DNA of 64,000 nucleotides, from positions 930,001-994,000 of the forward strand of contig NZ_CP025394.1 in NCBI RefSeq assembly GCF_002943525.1, read 5' to 3'. The notes beneath the pieces are model-generated. The model saw nothing but the letters and a program-made list of their open reading frames with translations. It searched no databases and was not told the DNA's origin. Shown piece after piece: positions 42,870 to 55,401 of this stretch (the first letter of the stretch is position 1; each line of letters begins with the position of its first letter). Both the position numbers and the translations under genes were made by a program. The DNA comes from Kitasatospora sp. MMS16-BH015 (GTDB lineage Bacteria; Actinomycetota; Actinomycetes; Streptomycetales; Streptomycetaceae).

Positions 42870-45800
42870 TCACTCCACCCGCGCCGCGCTCCGCCCCGCC
42901 GCGAACCGGCCCGCCGCCGTGATGCTCGCCGCAGCCGCCGCCCCGGCCTGCTCGTCCGGCTGCTCCCCCTCCGCGCCCCGGCGGTGGCGCAGCGTCAGTT
43001 CACGGCTGCCGTCGGGCCGGGCGGTGAGCCGGTAGTCCCAGCCCTGTGCGGCCCCGGGCGGGCTGGCCAGCCGGACGGAGACCTCGCTCGGCCGGGTGCC
43101 CGGCTTCAGGTAGGTGGACTGCTCGATGCTGCGGATCTGCTCCACCGGATCGCCGCTCAGCTCGAACTCCTGCCGCAGCGGCAGGTCCGGGCCCTCGCCG
43201 GAGACGGTCAAGTGGAGCCGCCCGACCGTGGGCAGCCCGCTCTGGAGCAGTGGGCGGGCCGCGTCCGAGGCAGTGGCCATCGCGGCGGTGACCAGCTCGT
43301 TGGCCGGGCCGTGGTCCGTCCACGCCTCGCGGTGCACCTGGTACGGATCCTGCTCGGGCCAGCCGTCCTGCGCCCCGGCGACCAGGTCGTCCAGGGTGAC
43401 CGGCCCCTCGGCCTGCTTGCGCTCCACGTAGTCGAGCACCTGGCGCACCTCCTCGCCCTTGAGCGGGGTGCCCGCCGGCTTGCCGAGCAGGTCGCCCAGC
43501 AGGGCGGAGGTGGCGGTCGAGGAGCCGCCGGAGAGTTCGACCAGTCGGTGCGCCGCCTGGATGTGGGCCTCACCGGCCGCCGTCCCGGCGGTGAACCCGC
43601 TGCCGTAGGCCGCCCGGCCGACCCGGGCGGTGCCCATCAGCTGCTCGCGCTCGGCGGGCGTGGCGGTGGCCTGGTCGAACGGGTGGCCGCCCCCGCTCAC
43701 CACCTGGTGGACGTCCTCCAGTAGCCCGGCCCCCTCGCCGGAGCGCAGCTCACCGCTGTGGTGGTCCTCGGTGAAGGCCAGGTAGTGGTCACCCGGCAGG
43801 TCCACCGCAGTGGTCTCGGACAGCGGGATGTCCACCGTGAAGGGCACCACGCCCTTCTCCTTGACCGGGTTGCGGTTGCCGTCGAAGAGGGTCACCTCCA
43901 CCTCGGCGTGACCGCTGTAACGAGCCATCGGGGTGGGGTACTTGGCGTTGTTGACCACCTGGCCCGAATCGCCGTGCGTGCCGCCCTCGCGCCACAGCCG
44001 CTGGGTCCCGCCGGTGATCGCCGGGTTGTGGCTGGTGATCCCGGCGGTGACCCTGGCGCCGACCTGGCCCTGCGCCCCCGCGTTCTTCGAGACCAGTTCC
44101 GCATGGGTGGTCCCGGAGGAGGTGTTGTTGGACGGACTCAGCTCGACCGCCTTGTCGGTGTCCCCATGCTCCAGGGAGACGATCTTGACGCCGACCTCCA
44201 CCCCCTTGCCGCCGGCCAGCGTCACCCGCTTGCTCGGGATGCTCGCCGCCACCTCCGAGCCCTGGGTCGCGGTGCCGAACAGCGCCGACAGGTGGCTGTG
44301 CGAGGTGACGGACCCGACCAGCGGCTGCATCTCCTCCCAGGTCTTCTTGCCGAAGTACTCCGGCCCCCGCAGCCGCACCAGGTCCTGGACCCCGCCGACG
44401 TCGCCGAGGTGGCGCAGCACGTCGGTGTCACGCAGCCCGGTGTCCCAGACCCGCTCCGGCGGCACCTGGACGCTGACCCGCTCGGGCGCCTCGGCCGGGA
44501 GGGTCCGCGGCGGCCGCTCCGGGCCCGCCGTCTCAGCGGAAGGCTTCGGCGCCTCGGCGGAGGGCTTCGACGGCACCGGCCGGGTCTCGCTCGTCTCGAC
44601 GATGGTCTCGAAGCCGATCGCCGCGGTGCGCCGCTGGTGGACGGACGGGCCGACCAGGGGCCGCCGGGTGATCGTGAACTGCAGCTCCGCCTCGCCCCGG
44701 TAGGCGCTGCCGGGCACCTTGGCCTTGGTGGCGGAGCCGGCGCCGGTGCCGGTGTTCCGGACGTCCACGTGGTCGTGGCCCCGGCCACCGGTACCGGTCA
44801 GGCCGGCCGTCACCGACACGGGTGCGCCCGGCACGGGGACGGCTGCCGTCGCGCCGAAGACGCCCTGGTGGCTGTTGCCGGTGCCCTCGGTGTCCGCGAA
44901 GGACCGCTGGACGTCCGTGCCGGTGTTGAACTCGGTGGTACCCGAGTCGCCCAGGTGCTCCATCCGGTCGCGCAGCACCGCGCCGACCCTGACGGTGGTG
45001 CGCCCGTGCCGCACCACGATCTCGTCCCCGGCCGTCATGCCCTTCAGCCGGGACTGCAGCCGGTCCGGGGTGAGCTCCGCCTCCAGCTTGCGGTGGATGC
45101 CCGCCCAGTCGCTGCTGAACGGATTGCGCTCCGTCGGCGAAGGACCGGAGGTCCGGCGCGAGGCGGCGGGCTTCCACCCGGCCTCCACCTGGGAGAGCAC
45201 GGACTCCCCCAGCGTCCGCCGCGGCCCGGGCGGGATCTCCGCCTTGCCGTCCGCCGTACCCTCGACCTTGCCGTGCCCAGCTTCCGGCAGCGCGTGGATG
45301 TCGGTGACGATCGCCGAGGAGTCCAGCCTGCGCCCCTCCACGAACCCCTTCGGCTGTGTCGTCGTAGTCCGCTCCACCGGCCCGCCGACCGGCTCTGCGT
45401 CGCGCATCGGCACGGCCACCCTGGCCACCGTGTCCACCTGCTGGGTGTGCGAGCCGTCGTCCACCCCCAGGCGCTTGAACGTGACCTTCACGTCGTACGC
45501 GGCGCCCACGTCGAAGATCACGGCCGGCTCCACGTGCTTGCCCCGGTTGGAGGCCGAGCCGACGGTCTCCACGCCGTTGGCGTAGGTGCGGTCGATCCGG
45601 TGGCTGTAGCCGCCCCCGACGGTGACGAACGGGGCCCGCACATTGAACCGGCCGCCGGCGTCGAGGCGCTCGCGCCGGTCCCGCACATTGCCCTGGCCCC
45701 GGGAGGAGCGGGTGCCGGACTCGAACTCGTACTTCTCCGCCGTGGAGTGGTAGGCGCTGTCCGTCACCCTGGCGGTGACGGTGACCTCGGCCTTCCAGGT

Positions 45801-48800
45801 GGTGCCGGAGACGGTCTCGGTGATCTTCCCGCCCCGGGTGAGCTGGGAGAGCTGGGCCTTGAGCGCGACCCGGTCGAAGGTGGCCCCGATCCGCTGGCGC
45901 ACCTCCTCCGAGGGCTCGCCGTACTTGGACCGGACGGCGTCCTCCACCGTGGTGCGCACCTTGTCCGCGCCACTCAGGGTGTGCACCACGTACGAGGCGT
46001 TCAGCTCCTGCTGTTCCCGCATCCGGCGCGGCGCGGTGTGGGTGGCCGCCGGCCGGTCGAGCTCCACGGCCTCCCGGCCGGCCCCGTCCGGACGGCCGCC
46101 CGCTGCGGGCTCGGTCGACTCGGCCGACTCGGTCGGCGGCTTGAACGCGATCGCGCCGTCCTCGCCGACCGGCGCCTCGGTCTTGACGGTGTCCCGGGCG
46201 TCCAGGCCCACCTCGACATGCAGCGGCGCCGAGACCTCGGACTTGCCCTCCGGCTTCTCGCCGGGCCGTCCGAAGTGCACGTCCACGGCCAGGTGAGCAC
46301 CGTAGATCACCTGCGGCGCGCTGTACTTTCCGTTGGCGTACACCCGGTCGGCCTGCCGACCCTGCCCGCCGACCCGTTCGCGCTGCTGGCCGGTGGTGAC
46401 GGCACCCAGGTCGGCGCCGGGCGTGCCCTTGGCGACGGTGCCACTGAACTGGCCGGTCGCCGCCACGGTACGCGACTCCAGGCGGCGGTCCACGCTGAAC
46501 GTGCTGGTCTCGCTCACCGTGTTGAGCTCGGCCTTGCCGTCCTCGCGGCGGAAGGTCATCGACTCGACCCGGGCCGTCGCCGTGACGACCAGGCTCTCCT
46601 TGCCGGGGACCTTCACCTCCAGCGGCTCACCCCGGGTCATCCCGGTCAGCCGGGCGGCCAGGTTCGGCTGGCTGAAGCCGCGCAGCACCTCACCCCGGAC
46701 GGCGTCCCAGTCGTCGCCGAAACGTTCCCGCCCCTTGGCGTCCACGGCCGCCCGCAGCGCGGCGGTGGTCTCCACATCGCGCACCACGACGGTCTCACCC
46801 AGGCCGCCCCGGTCGTCGCCGCCGTGCCAGACCGAATCCGGCGGCCCGGCGACCTCCTGGGTCTTCGGCGGGGCGGTCCCCTCGGTCTCGACAGTCTTGG
46901 CGGTCTCGGTCGCCTTGCCCGCCTCGGCGGTCTCGGTCGCCTTGCCCGCCTCGGCGGCCTTCGGGGTGGTGTCGGCGCGGTCCACCAGCAGCCGGACGTC
47001 GGCCGTGCCCGCCGGGTGCGTGTCGGGCTTGCCGTTGAACGAGAGCTCGAAGTGCACCGGGCCCTCGTACCGGACGCCGGGCACCTTGGACTTGCTGGTC
47101 AGCTGAGCCGCCCGGCTGTCGCCCGAGATCTCGATCCGGTCCCGGCCGAGCCGCCCGGCGCCGCCGACGCCCATCGAGACGGGAGCCGGGCGCAGGGTGT
47201 TCGCCAGGCCGAGCTGCCCCGCGTTTCCACGGCTCTTCGCGCTGCTGCGCACCTGCTGGACGCTGGTGCCGATGTTGAACTCGGTCTCCTTGGTGGTGCC
47301 GGTCTGGTGCAGGTCGCCGACCCGCGCACTGATCTCGACCGAGCCGATGGTCCGGCCGCGCCGGTCGGTCAGCGCGACCGTGACCGGCTCACCGGCCGTC
47401 ATGCTCTTCAAATCCCGCTGGAGCCGGGGGAAGTCCACCTCGGCGAGCACCTTCTCGCGCAGCGCGGGCCAGTCCTTGCCGAACTCCTTCCTGGCCGCCT
47501 CGTCCACGTGGTCGAGCAGCCCCTCCACCGGGCGGTGGCCCTCGGACCCGCCGTGCGGCGACAGGTCCAGCACGATCTCCTGCCCGCCGACCCGGCCGTC
47601 CCGCAGGCGCTGCGGGGGTGTCCGCAGCTCGCCGACCGCATCGCCCTCGGCCCGGACCGGGCGGGCCACGGTCATTCCGAGGTCCACCGTCTCGGTGTGC
47701 CCGCCGGAGCCGGTGCTCACCGGGGTGTGGTCGTGGCGCAGGTCGCCGAAGTCGAGCTCCAGCCGCATCGTCGACTTGAACACGTCGGCGGGCTCGGAGG
47801 TCTTCGACCGCGCCACCATGCCGCCGAGATCCAGGTTGACCTCGCCGTGCCCACGGTCGTGGTGGTAGGCCGCCAACTCCGCCGGCTCGGCGCCGGCCAC
47901 CGTCTGCCGGGCCTGGATGCCGATGTTGGACTGCCACTGCACGTCGTGCTGGCTTCCGGTCGACACCGTCCGGTCGGCGCCGTTCTCGAACTCGATCTTC
48001 TCGGTACGCAGGTGCGTCGACTCGGTGAGCTCGCCACGCAGCTTGACGCTGCCACTCCAGCCGTTGCCCTCCAACTTGGCCGTCCACGTCTCGCCCCGGG
48101 AGAGGGCGCTGACCATCGGGCGCAGCGTCGCCGGGCCGAAGTGCGCGTCAGCGAAGGCCCGAGCAGCCGCCCGGTCCCCCGGCACGGCCCGTTCGAGGAC
48201 GGCCAAGACCTTGTCCCGGACAGCCGTCTCGTGCTCGGTCAGCCCGACCACCAGGTCGGACCCCTCGATCCGCTTGGGCCCGGCGGGCGGCTTCGGCCCG
48301 CCCCCACCCTCACCCTCCGGCTTCGGCGTCTCGGGCGCGGGCGGCTTCGCCGGCTGCTCACTGCTCTCCGCCTCCGCCGGGTCCTTCGGTACAGTCGGCT
48401 CCGCGCCGGCCTTCTCTTCCGTGGTCTTCTTCTCGGTCGCCTTCTGCTGGGCGGGGTCGTTCGTGTGCTGGTGCGCGGCAGGGGTGGCCGGCGGGTGGGG
48501 GTCCTGCGGCGCGCGCGGGGGCGGCTCGCTGCCGTCGTAGTGGTTGCCCCGGTGGTAGACCGTCACCGGCCGCCCGTCCGCCGGACCGAAGACGGCCCGT
48601 GGCACCCCGTCATGCCCGAGCACCCGCAGCCGCAGGCCCAGCGCATGGGCTGCCGCCGCCGGCAGCATCTCACCCTCGGTGGTGAGCCAACGCCGCTCCC
48701 AGTCCCGGGCGGTCCGGAGCAGGGCGGCCCGCTCGCGCGCCGAGGGCGGCGGAGCGTTGTGGGTCAGGTGTTCGCCGACGATCTCCCGCAGGTCCCGGAG

Positions 48801-51800
48801 CGGGAGCCGCTCGTACCCCGGCCGGACATCCGCCGGGAGGTAGTCGAGCAGCTCGCTCCGGGTCAGGTCGCCCCGGGCCACCAGATTCCCTCGGTAGTTG
48901 GCCACCACCTCGGTGGGCCAGTGCTCCGGCGGCAGGTCACGGAAGTGGTCCTCGACCGCCGACTGCAACCGCCGCGCCGCGCCGGCGCCCCCCGTACCGC
49001 CGTGCCCCACCAGCTCGGGCGAGCTCACGGCGAGCGAGTGCAGCAGGCAGAGCCCGTCCCCCGCCACCGGCACCCGCCGCCCGGCAGGCGGGAAGTCGGT
49101 CTCGGTAACGGCCCGACGCGAGGGCTCCGGAACGTTCCCCTCCCCCTCCGGCGGCAGCCCCTCACCCGCCGGGTGCTCGACCGACTTCTCCGTACCGGCT
49201 TCACCTGGGATCTCCGAAGACGGCGGAGCACCATGCGTCGACCCCTCGACGTGCGACTCCTGCTGCTCCTGCCGGCCATGCTCCTGACCCGCCAGGTGCT
49301 CGGCCGACATCCCCCCGCCGCCCTCGCCCTTGCTCCCGCCCAGGGTCTCCGAGGACGGCGGAGCACCATGCGTCGACCCCTCGACGTGCGACTCCTGCTG
49401 CTCCTGCCGGCCATGCTCCTGACCCGCCAGGTGCACGGCCGACTTCTCCCCACCGCCCTCGCCCTTGCTCCCGCCCAGGGTCTCCGAGGACGGCGGAGCA
49501 CCATGCGTGGATGCCTCTACGTGCGGTTCCTGCTGCCCGTGCTCCTGGCCCGCCGGCGGCAGACCTCCCTCCGCCTGGTACTCCGGCAGGTGACTCCCGG
49601 CGCCGTCCACCCCGTCCATGAACTCCCGGAAACCCTCGTACACCCGGTCATCCGCCGCAGCCTGCCGCTCGGGCTGCGGCACGGCGTCCTGCTTCGGCCT
49701 CTCCTGCCGAGTGGGCGAGGCGGACCGGTCGGTACGGCTCCGGACGGGACCCGGCCGGAGTGTGCCGGCGGGGCTGTCGGGCCGGGTGTTCCGAACCTCC
49801 GACGGCTTCGGCGTACTCGGTGTCGGCGAGGCGGGTCGGCTGCTGCTCCCGTGGCCGCCACCACCGCCCGCCACCGGGCCGGGCACGAAGCCGCCGCCCA
49901 CCGGCGGGATCGCGGTCTGGTTCTGGGCACCGGACGCCAGCGCCGGGTCGGCTTCGCCCGGCACCGGGACAGCCTGCTCCGAGCCCGGACGGGGCTGGGT
50001 CTCAGCGCCGGAAACCCGGGCCCCACCGGCAAGGCTCGTGTTGTCCCCACCCCCGGACGGGTGAGCAACACCGCTGAGCACCCGACCCAGATCGGGCACC
50101 GTCGCCGCACCACTCCGCTGCAACGGGACGGCAGACGACTCCGTCCCGACCTCCTCAGCCCGCAACGTGTGCTGCTCGACCGGAGCTTCCGCCACCACCG
50201 CCCGCTGCTCGTGCGCGGGCGCCACCGGCTCGGTCACTGCCGCACGCTGCTGGGCCGGGGCCTCCGCGACCACCGCTTGCTGCTCGTGTACGGGCGCCAC
50301 CGGCTCGGTTACCACCGCCTGCCGCTCGTGTACGGGCGCCACCGGCTCGGTCACCACAGCGCGCTGCTCGCCCGGTACCTCAGCCACCACGCCCTGCTCA
50401 CGGACAGGGGCAGTCTCCGGCACCACCGCCCGCTGCTCACCCGGTACCTCAGCCACCGGGTTCTGCTCATGCGCCGGCGACTCCGCCACCACCGCCCGCT
50501 GCTCACCCGGCACCTCAGCCACCGGGCTCTGCTCGTGCATCGGGACGGACACCCCGGCGCCTTCGCGCTCGACGGGGTGCTCGACCAGCGGCGCACCGGC
50601 AGGCCCGGGCTGCTCGGCGAGCGGCTCGCGCAGGGGCTCCGCCTGCTGCGGCAGCTCCTCGCGGCCGACCTCCGACCGGATCGCGGGCTCCTCCGCCGCC
50701 CGGTGCTGGCTCGTCGCCGACGGTGCCGGCGAGAGATCGTCGCCGCCGCGCGCCAACGCAGGCTCGCCGACCTCCTGACGAGGCATCGGTTCCTGGAGCG
50801 TTGCCGTCGGCATCTCCTGGCGGGTCGCCACCGCCTCCTGGGCCGGCACCGCCGGCTCCTGTTCGACGCGCTGCGCCGACGGGCTGTCGCCCCGCGACTC
50901 CTGCGGGGCTGCCGCTTCGCGCAGCGTCGCCGGTTCCCGCTGCGCGACCTGCTCGCGTGCGGTCATCGGTTCTTGCTGCGCGACCTGCTCGCGTGCGGTC
51001 ATCGGTTCGCCGGCAACGGACGACTGCTCCGGGCGGCCGACCGAGGCCACGTCGCGGAGCTGCGTCTCCGGGGTGACCGAGGACACGTCGTGAAGCTGCG
51101 CCTCGGGAGTGGCCGAAGCCGAACGGTCCGGCACGCCTTCCATCGACCGGTCCACCGAACGAGCCGACACCGCGCCCAACGACCGGTCCACCGAACGAGC
51201 CGACACCGCGCCCAACGACCGGTCCGGCGCACCCTCCATCGACCGATCCAGCGAACGAGCCGACACCGCGTCCACGGACGGGGTCCGGGCCGAGGCCGAA
51301 GCCGAGGGAGACCCGAACGGCACCAGTCCGTTCACCCGCGACTCGTCCGCACCGGCCCCCGGGCCATTCCCGGCTCCCTCGTCGCCGCTGCCGCTACCGA
51401 GAGAGCGACTGGCCGGCCCCTGGTAGGTGTTGTCCCCGGCGGAGCGGGTGGAGGTCGAGAAGGTCGGCGGGCCGTCGGGGCCGCTGCGGGTGCCGGCGCC
51501 GGCCGAGTCCAGGTGGGGGGCCTCGGCGAGCTTGGGGGCATCGGGGTGACCCTTGAGCGCGGCAGCACCGGCGTGCAGGCCGGCGCCGGCGCCGCCGGAG
51601 AGGCCGGAGCCGAGCAGGGAGTTGGGGTCGACCTTGCCGGTGGTGATGAGCTGGGTGGAGACATCGGCGCCGACGCCGACCACTGCGCCGGTGGCCATCT
51701 TCCCGGCGGTGGAGTTGAGCGCGCCCTCGGCGCCCAGCTTCTTGCCGGCCGCGCCGATGCCCTTGCCGATCAGGTGGGCGGAGGCGCCGCCCACCGCGCC

Positions 51801-52430
51801 ACCCAGGGCGTTCTGGCCGACTTCCTTCATGTCGATGCTCTTGCGGTGGCCCTGGGCGAGCTCGATGCCCTGGGCGAGCAGGTTGATCGCGGCCATCTGG
51901 GCGGCCTGCTTGGCCGCCATCGTGATCATCTCCTTGAGCAGGGTCTTCAGGAGGGTGGAGACCACCGCCTTGCTGACCCCGATCATCGCCGGGACTTCGA
52001 GCAGCGAGGCACCGGCGGTGAACGGCGCCTCGGCCTCGGCGGTGGCGATCTCGAAGGCGAGGATGCCGAGTTGGGCGATGATCTGGATCTTCGCGGTCTC
52101 GGCGGAGTTGGCCATCTGCTCCAGCATGTCGCCCATGCCGTCGAGCGCGTTGATCGCGCCGGGCAGGTAGCCGGGGTCCTCCGGCGTGCCCTTGCCGGTG
52201 CTGTACTTGGCCCAGTACGTGGTGAGCGCCTGCGCCGCCGCGCCCCGCTGCCCGTCCAGCGCGCGCTTGATCGCGGCGTCGGAGCTCTGGGTGGCGTCCT
52301 TCAGCTCCGTCGCGGCCTTGCGGCAGTGGTCGGCCATCTCCCGGAGCTGGTCCTCGTCCGCCTCCGGCCAGCGGCAGCCGGCGAGCAGCAGGAGCACCCA
52401 CTGGAGCGGCTCCGGGAGTTCCACGGCCAT
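42870..52430 (-). CDS. Giant WXG100/CpnT-like polymorphic-toxin-type protein with OTU protease domain
   Basis: A 3186-residue protein from the ATG at 52430. Residues 1-220 resemble the helical N-terminus of CpnT/WXG100-like secreted toxins (WPEADEDQLREMADHCRKAA...YWAKYSTGKG) with Ala/Gly-rich helices. About 230-1100 is a low-complexity Pro/Glu/Ser/Ala stalk with tandem repeats. Near 1120-1300 lies an OTU-type cysteine protease: VAGDGLCLLHS (Asp/Cys) and YHRGNHYDGS (His). A Pro/Lys linker follows, then six diverged 200-residue beta-rich repeats (about 1400-2890, each with an RLxxMTxGE-like turn and an EFNTGT-like strand) and a 290-residue C-terminus of unknown fold. Five bp separate it from the WXG100-like gene upstream. 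Inferred: export by a type VII-like system and self-processing by the OTU domain. No immunity gene was recognised. The G+C and frame are uniform across 9.6 kb. Confidence 0.8.
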   Translation of the reverse strand: MAVELPEPLQWVLLLLAGCRWPEADEDQLREMADHCRKAATELKDATQSSDAAIKRALDGQRGAAAQALTTYWAKYSTGKGTPEDPGYLPGAINALDGMGDMLEQMANSAETAKIQIIAQLGILAFEIATAEAEAPFTAGASLLEVPAMIGVSKAVVSTLLKTLLKEMITMAAKQAAQMAAINLLAQGIELAQGHRKSIDMKEVGQNALGGAVGGASAHLIGKGIGAAGKKLGAEGALNSTAGKMATGAVVGVGADVSTQLITTGKVDPNSLLGSGLSGGAGAGLHAGAAALKGHPDAPKLAEAPHLDSAGAGTRSGPDGPPTFSTSTRSAGDNTYQGPASRSLGSGSGDEGAGNGPGAGADESRVNGLVPFGSPSASASARTPSVDAVSARSLDRSMEGAPDRSLGAVSARSVDRSLGAVSARSVDRSMEGVPDRSASATPEAQLHDVSSVTPETQLRDVASVGRPEQSSVAGEPMTAREQVAQQEPMTAREQVAQREPATLREAAAPQESRGDSPSAQRVEQEPAVPAQEAVATRQEMPTATLQEPMPRQEVGEPALARGGDDLSPAPSATSQHRAAEEPAIRSEVGREELPQQAEPLREPLAEQPGPAGAPLVEHPVEREGAGVSVPMHEQSPVAEVPGEQRAVVAESPAHEQNPVAEVPGEQRAVVPETAPVREQGVVAEVPGEQRAVVTEPVAPVHERQAVVTEPVAPVHEQQAVVAEAPAQQRAAVTEPVAPAHEQRAVVAEAPVEQHTLRAEEVGTESSAVPLQRSGAATVPDLGRVLSGVAHPSGGGDNTSLAGGARVSGAETQPRPGSEQAVPVPGEADPALASGAQNQTAIPPVGGGFVPGPVAGGGGGHGSSSRPASPTPSTPKPSEVRNTRPDSPAGTLRPGPVRSRTDRSASPTRQERPKQDAVPQPERQAAADDRVYEGFREFMDGVDGAGSHLPEYQAEGGLPPAGQEHGQQEPHVEASTHGAPPSSETLGGSKGEGGGEKSAVHLAGQEHGRQEQQESHVEGSTHGAPPSSETLGGSKGEGGGGMSAEHLAGQEHGRQEQQESHVEGSTHGAPPSSEIPGEAGTEKSVEHPAGEGLPPEGEGNVPEPSRRAVTETDFPPAGRRVPVAGDGLCLLHSLAVSSPELVGHGGTGGAGAARRLQSAVEDHFRDLPPEHWPTEVVANYRGNLVARGDLTRSELLDYLPADVRPGYERLPLRDLREIVGEHLTHNAPPPSARERAALLRTARDWERRWLTTEGEMLPAAAAHALGLRLRVLGHDGVPRAVFGPADGRPVTVYHRGNHYDGSEPPPRAPQDPHPPATPAAHQHTNDPAQQKATEKKTTEEKAGAEPTVPKDPAEAESSEQPAKPPAPETPKPEGEGGGGPKPPAGPKRIEGSDLVVGLTEHETAVRDKVLAVLERAVPGDRAAARAFADAHFGPATLRPMVSALSRGETWTAKLEGNGWSGSVKLRGELTESTHLRTEKIEFENGADRTVSTGSQHDVQWQSNIGIQARQTVAGAEPAELAAYHHDRGHGEVNLDLGGMVARSKTSEPADVFKSTMRLELDFGDLRHDHTPVSTGSGGHTETVDLGMTVARPVRAEGDAVGELRTPPQRLRDGRVGGQEIVLDLSPHGGSEGHRPVEGLLDHVDEAARKEFGKDWPALREKVLAEVDFPRLQRDLKSMTAGEPVTVALTDRRGRTIGSVEISARVGDLHQTGTTKETEFNIGTSVQQVRSSAKSRGNAGQLGLANTLRPAPVSMGVGGAGRLGRDRIEISGDSRAAQLTSKSKVPGVRYEGPVHFELSFNGKPDTHPAGTADVRLLVDRADTTPKAAEAGKATETAEAGKATETAKTVETEGTAPPKTQEVAGPPDSVWHGGDDRGGLGETVVVRDVETTAALRAAVDAKGRERFGDDWDAVRGEVLRGFSQPNLAARLTGMTRGEPLEVKVPGKESLVVTATARVESMTFRREDGKAELNTVSETSTFSVDRRLESRTVAATGQFSGTVAKGTPGADLGAVTTGQQRERVGGQGRQADRVYANGKYSAPQVIYGAHLAVDVHFGRPGEKPEGKSEVSAPLHVEVGLDARDTVKTEAPVGEDGAIAFKPPTESAESTEPAAGGRPDGAGREAVELDRPAATHTAPRRMREQQELNASYVVHTLSGADKVRTTVEDAVRSKYGEPSEEVRQRIGATFDRVALKAQLSQLTRGGKITETVSGTTWKAEVTVTARVTDSAYHSTAEKYEFESGTRSSRGQGNVRDRRERLDAGGRFNVRAPFVTVGGGYSHRIDRTYANGVETVGSASNRGKHVEPAVIFDVGAAYDVKVTFKRLGVDDGSHTQQVDTVARVAVPMRDAEPVGGPVERTTTTQPKGFVEGRRLDSSAIVTDIHALPEAGHGKVEGTADGKAEIPPGPRRTLGESVLSQVEAGWKPAASRRTSGPSPTERNPFSSDWAGIHRKLEAELTPDRLQSRLKGMTAGDEIVVRHGRTTVRVGAVLRDRMEHLGDSGTTEFNTGTDVQRSFADTEGTGNSHQGVFGATAAVPVPGAPVSVTAGLTGTGGRGHDHVDVRNTGTGAGSATKAKVPGSAYRGEAELQFTITRRPLVGPSVHQRRTAAIGFETIVETSETRPVPSKPSAEAPKPSAETAGPERPPRTLPAEAPERVSVQVPPERVWDTGLRDTDVLRHLGDVGGVQDLVRLRGPEYFGKKTWEEMQPLVGSVTSHSHLSALFGTATQGSEVAASIPSKRVTLAGGKGVEVGVKIVSLEHGDTDKAVELSPSNNTSSGTTHAELVSKNAGAQGQVGARVTAGITSHNPAITGGTQRLWREGGTHGDSGQVVNNAKYPTPMARYSGHAEVEVTLFDGNRNPVKEKGVVPFTVDIPLSETTAVDLPGDHYLAFTEDHHSGELRSGEGAGLLEDVHQVVSGGGHPFDQATATPAEREQLMGTARVGRAAYGSGFTAGTAAGEAHIQAAHRLVELSGGSSTATSALLGDLLGKPAGTPLKGEEVRQVLDYVERKQAEGPVTLDDLVAGAQDGWPEQDPYQVHREAWTDHGPANELVTAAMATASDAARPLLQSGLPTVGRLHLTVSGEGPDLPLRQEFELSGDPVEQIRSIEQSTYLKPGTRPSEVSVRLASPPGAAQGWDYRLTARPDGSRELTLRHRRGAEGEQPDEQAGAAAAASITAAGRFAAGRSAARVE
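49221..49570 (-). repeat. 135-bp tandem repeat coding the stalk of the giant protein
   Basis: The sequence CGGCGGAGCACCATGCGT recurs at 49221, 49356 and 49491 with a 135-bp (45-codon) period. Two full units and one partial unit are almost identical at the nucleotide level. In protein they read SHVEGSTHGAPPSSETLGGS followed by KGEGGG and HLAGQEHGRQEQQE. Near identity indicates recent expansion by recombination or slippage. Confidence 0.85.
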
Positions 52431-52434
52431 CTGT

Positions 52435-52860
52435 TCAGTGCCTTCCGCTCTGGGTGATCCGCGGGGTCATCGGGACGTGCACGGGGGCGTCCGGCATGGA
52501 CGGCGGCGCGGGCAGCGGGGCGGCGCCGGTGTCGATGCCGTCGAGCTCGGCGACGACGTCCTGGTCCGCGCCCTGGTATCCCTCGGCCATCGCCTTGAGG
52601 CCGTCGGAGATGCCCTTGAGCGCGTCGGGCAGGCCCTTCAGCACGTCCAGGGTGTCCTTGCTGTACTTCAGGTAGCCCTTGTCGCCCTCGGCGAACTGCT
52701 TGCCCGACTCGTCGTTGCCCCAGGGGTTCTGCGCCTCCAGGGCGGGCAGGAACGCGCTCAGCGAGGTGTACACCGAACGGATCTGCTCGGAGGCGGCGAG
52801 CAGCGGTGACACCTCCGCCTGGTACTGCTCCGGTACGACCTGGAACCCGTCCTCGCTCAT
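52435..52860 (-). CDS. WXG100-like small protein upstream of the giant toxin
   Basis: 141 residues from the ATG at 52860 (MSEDGFQVVPEQYQAEVSPL), preceded by GGAGGGT. Two long helices are separated by NPWGNDESGKQFAEG, a WG turn like that of WXG100/ESX substrates. The tail is proline-rich (APLPAPPSMPDAPVHVPMTP). Its stop is 5 bp before the giant gene, so the two are one operon. WXG100 proteins are substrates and partners of type VII secretion. Inferred: secretion partner or chaperone of the 3186-residue protein. No type VII ATPase gene is in the window. Confidence 0.8.
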   Translation of the reverse strand: MSEDGFQVVPEQYQAEVSPLLAASEQIRSVYTSLSAFLPALEAQNPWGNDESGKQFAEGDKGYLKYSKDTLDVLKGLPDALKGISDGLKAMAEGYQGADQDVVAELDGIDTGAAPLPAPPSMPDAPVHVPMTPRITQSGRH

Positions 52861-52980
52861 GGCACCCTCCGATTCGAGGAGGAGATTAGGGCGCTGACAT
52901 GACCGCCACATGGCCGGTCGGAGGCCGCGCGGTGATGAGGACTTGACGACAACTCAGGAAGCCCGGGCCCGCAACGCAGA

Positions 52981-53012
52981 AGTCCCCGGGCTCCAGCGGG
53001 AGCCCGGGGACT
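52981..53012 (-). terminator. Strong hairpin terminator after isocitrate dehydrogenase gene
   Basis: Perfect 13-bp stem AGTCCCCGGGCTC/GAGCCCGGGGACT with a 6-nt loop (52994-52999), 45 bp past the stop of the leftward dehydrogenase gene and upstream of the next operon. No U-tract, as usual in this group. Confidence 0.85.
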
Positions 53013-53056
53013 TCGTCAACGCATCAGCGCATCAGCACATCACTGCGTCAGCGCGT

Positions 53057-55378
<2,322 letters not shown>

Positions 55379-55401
55379 TCAGTCAGGTCCGGGCGCACCG
55401 G

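Noticed and set aside
43758..52457. A plus-strand open frame of nearly 2900 codons opposite the giant toxin gene
   Set aside because: It is rich in Arg/Gly/Leu with no domain or motif and mirrors third-position GC bias of the minus-strand gene, which has clear domains and an operon partner. It is a GC-driven antisense shadow.
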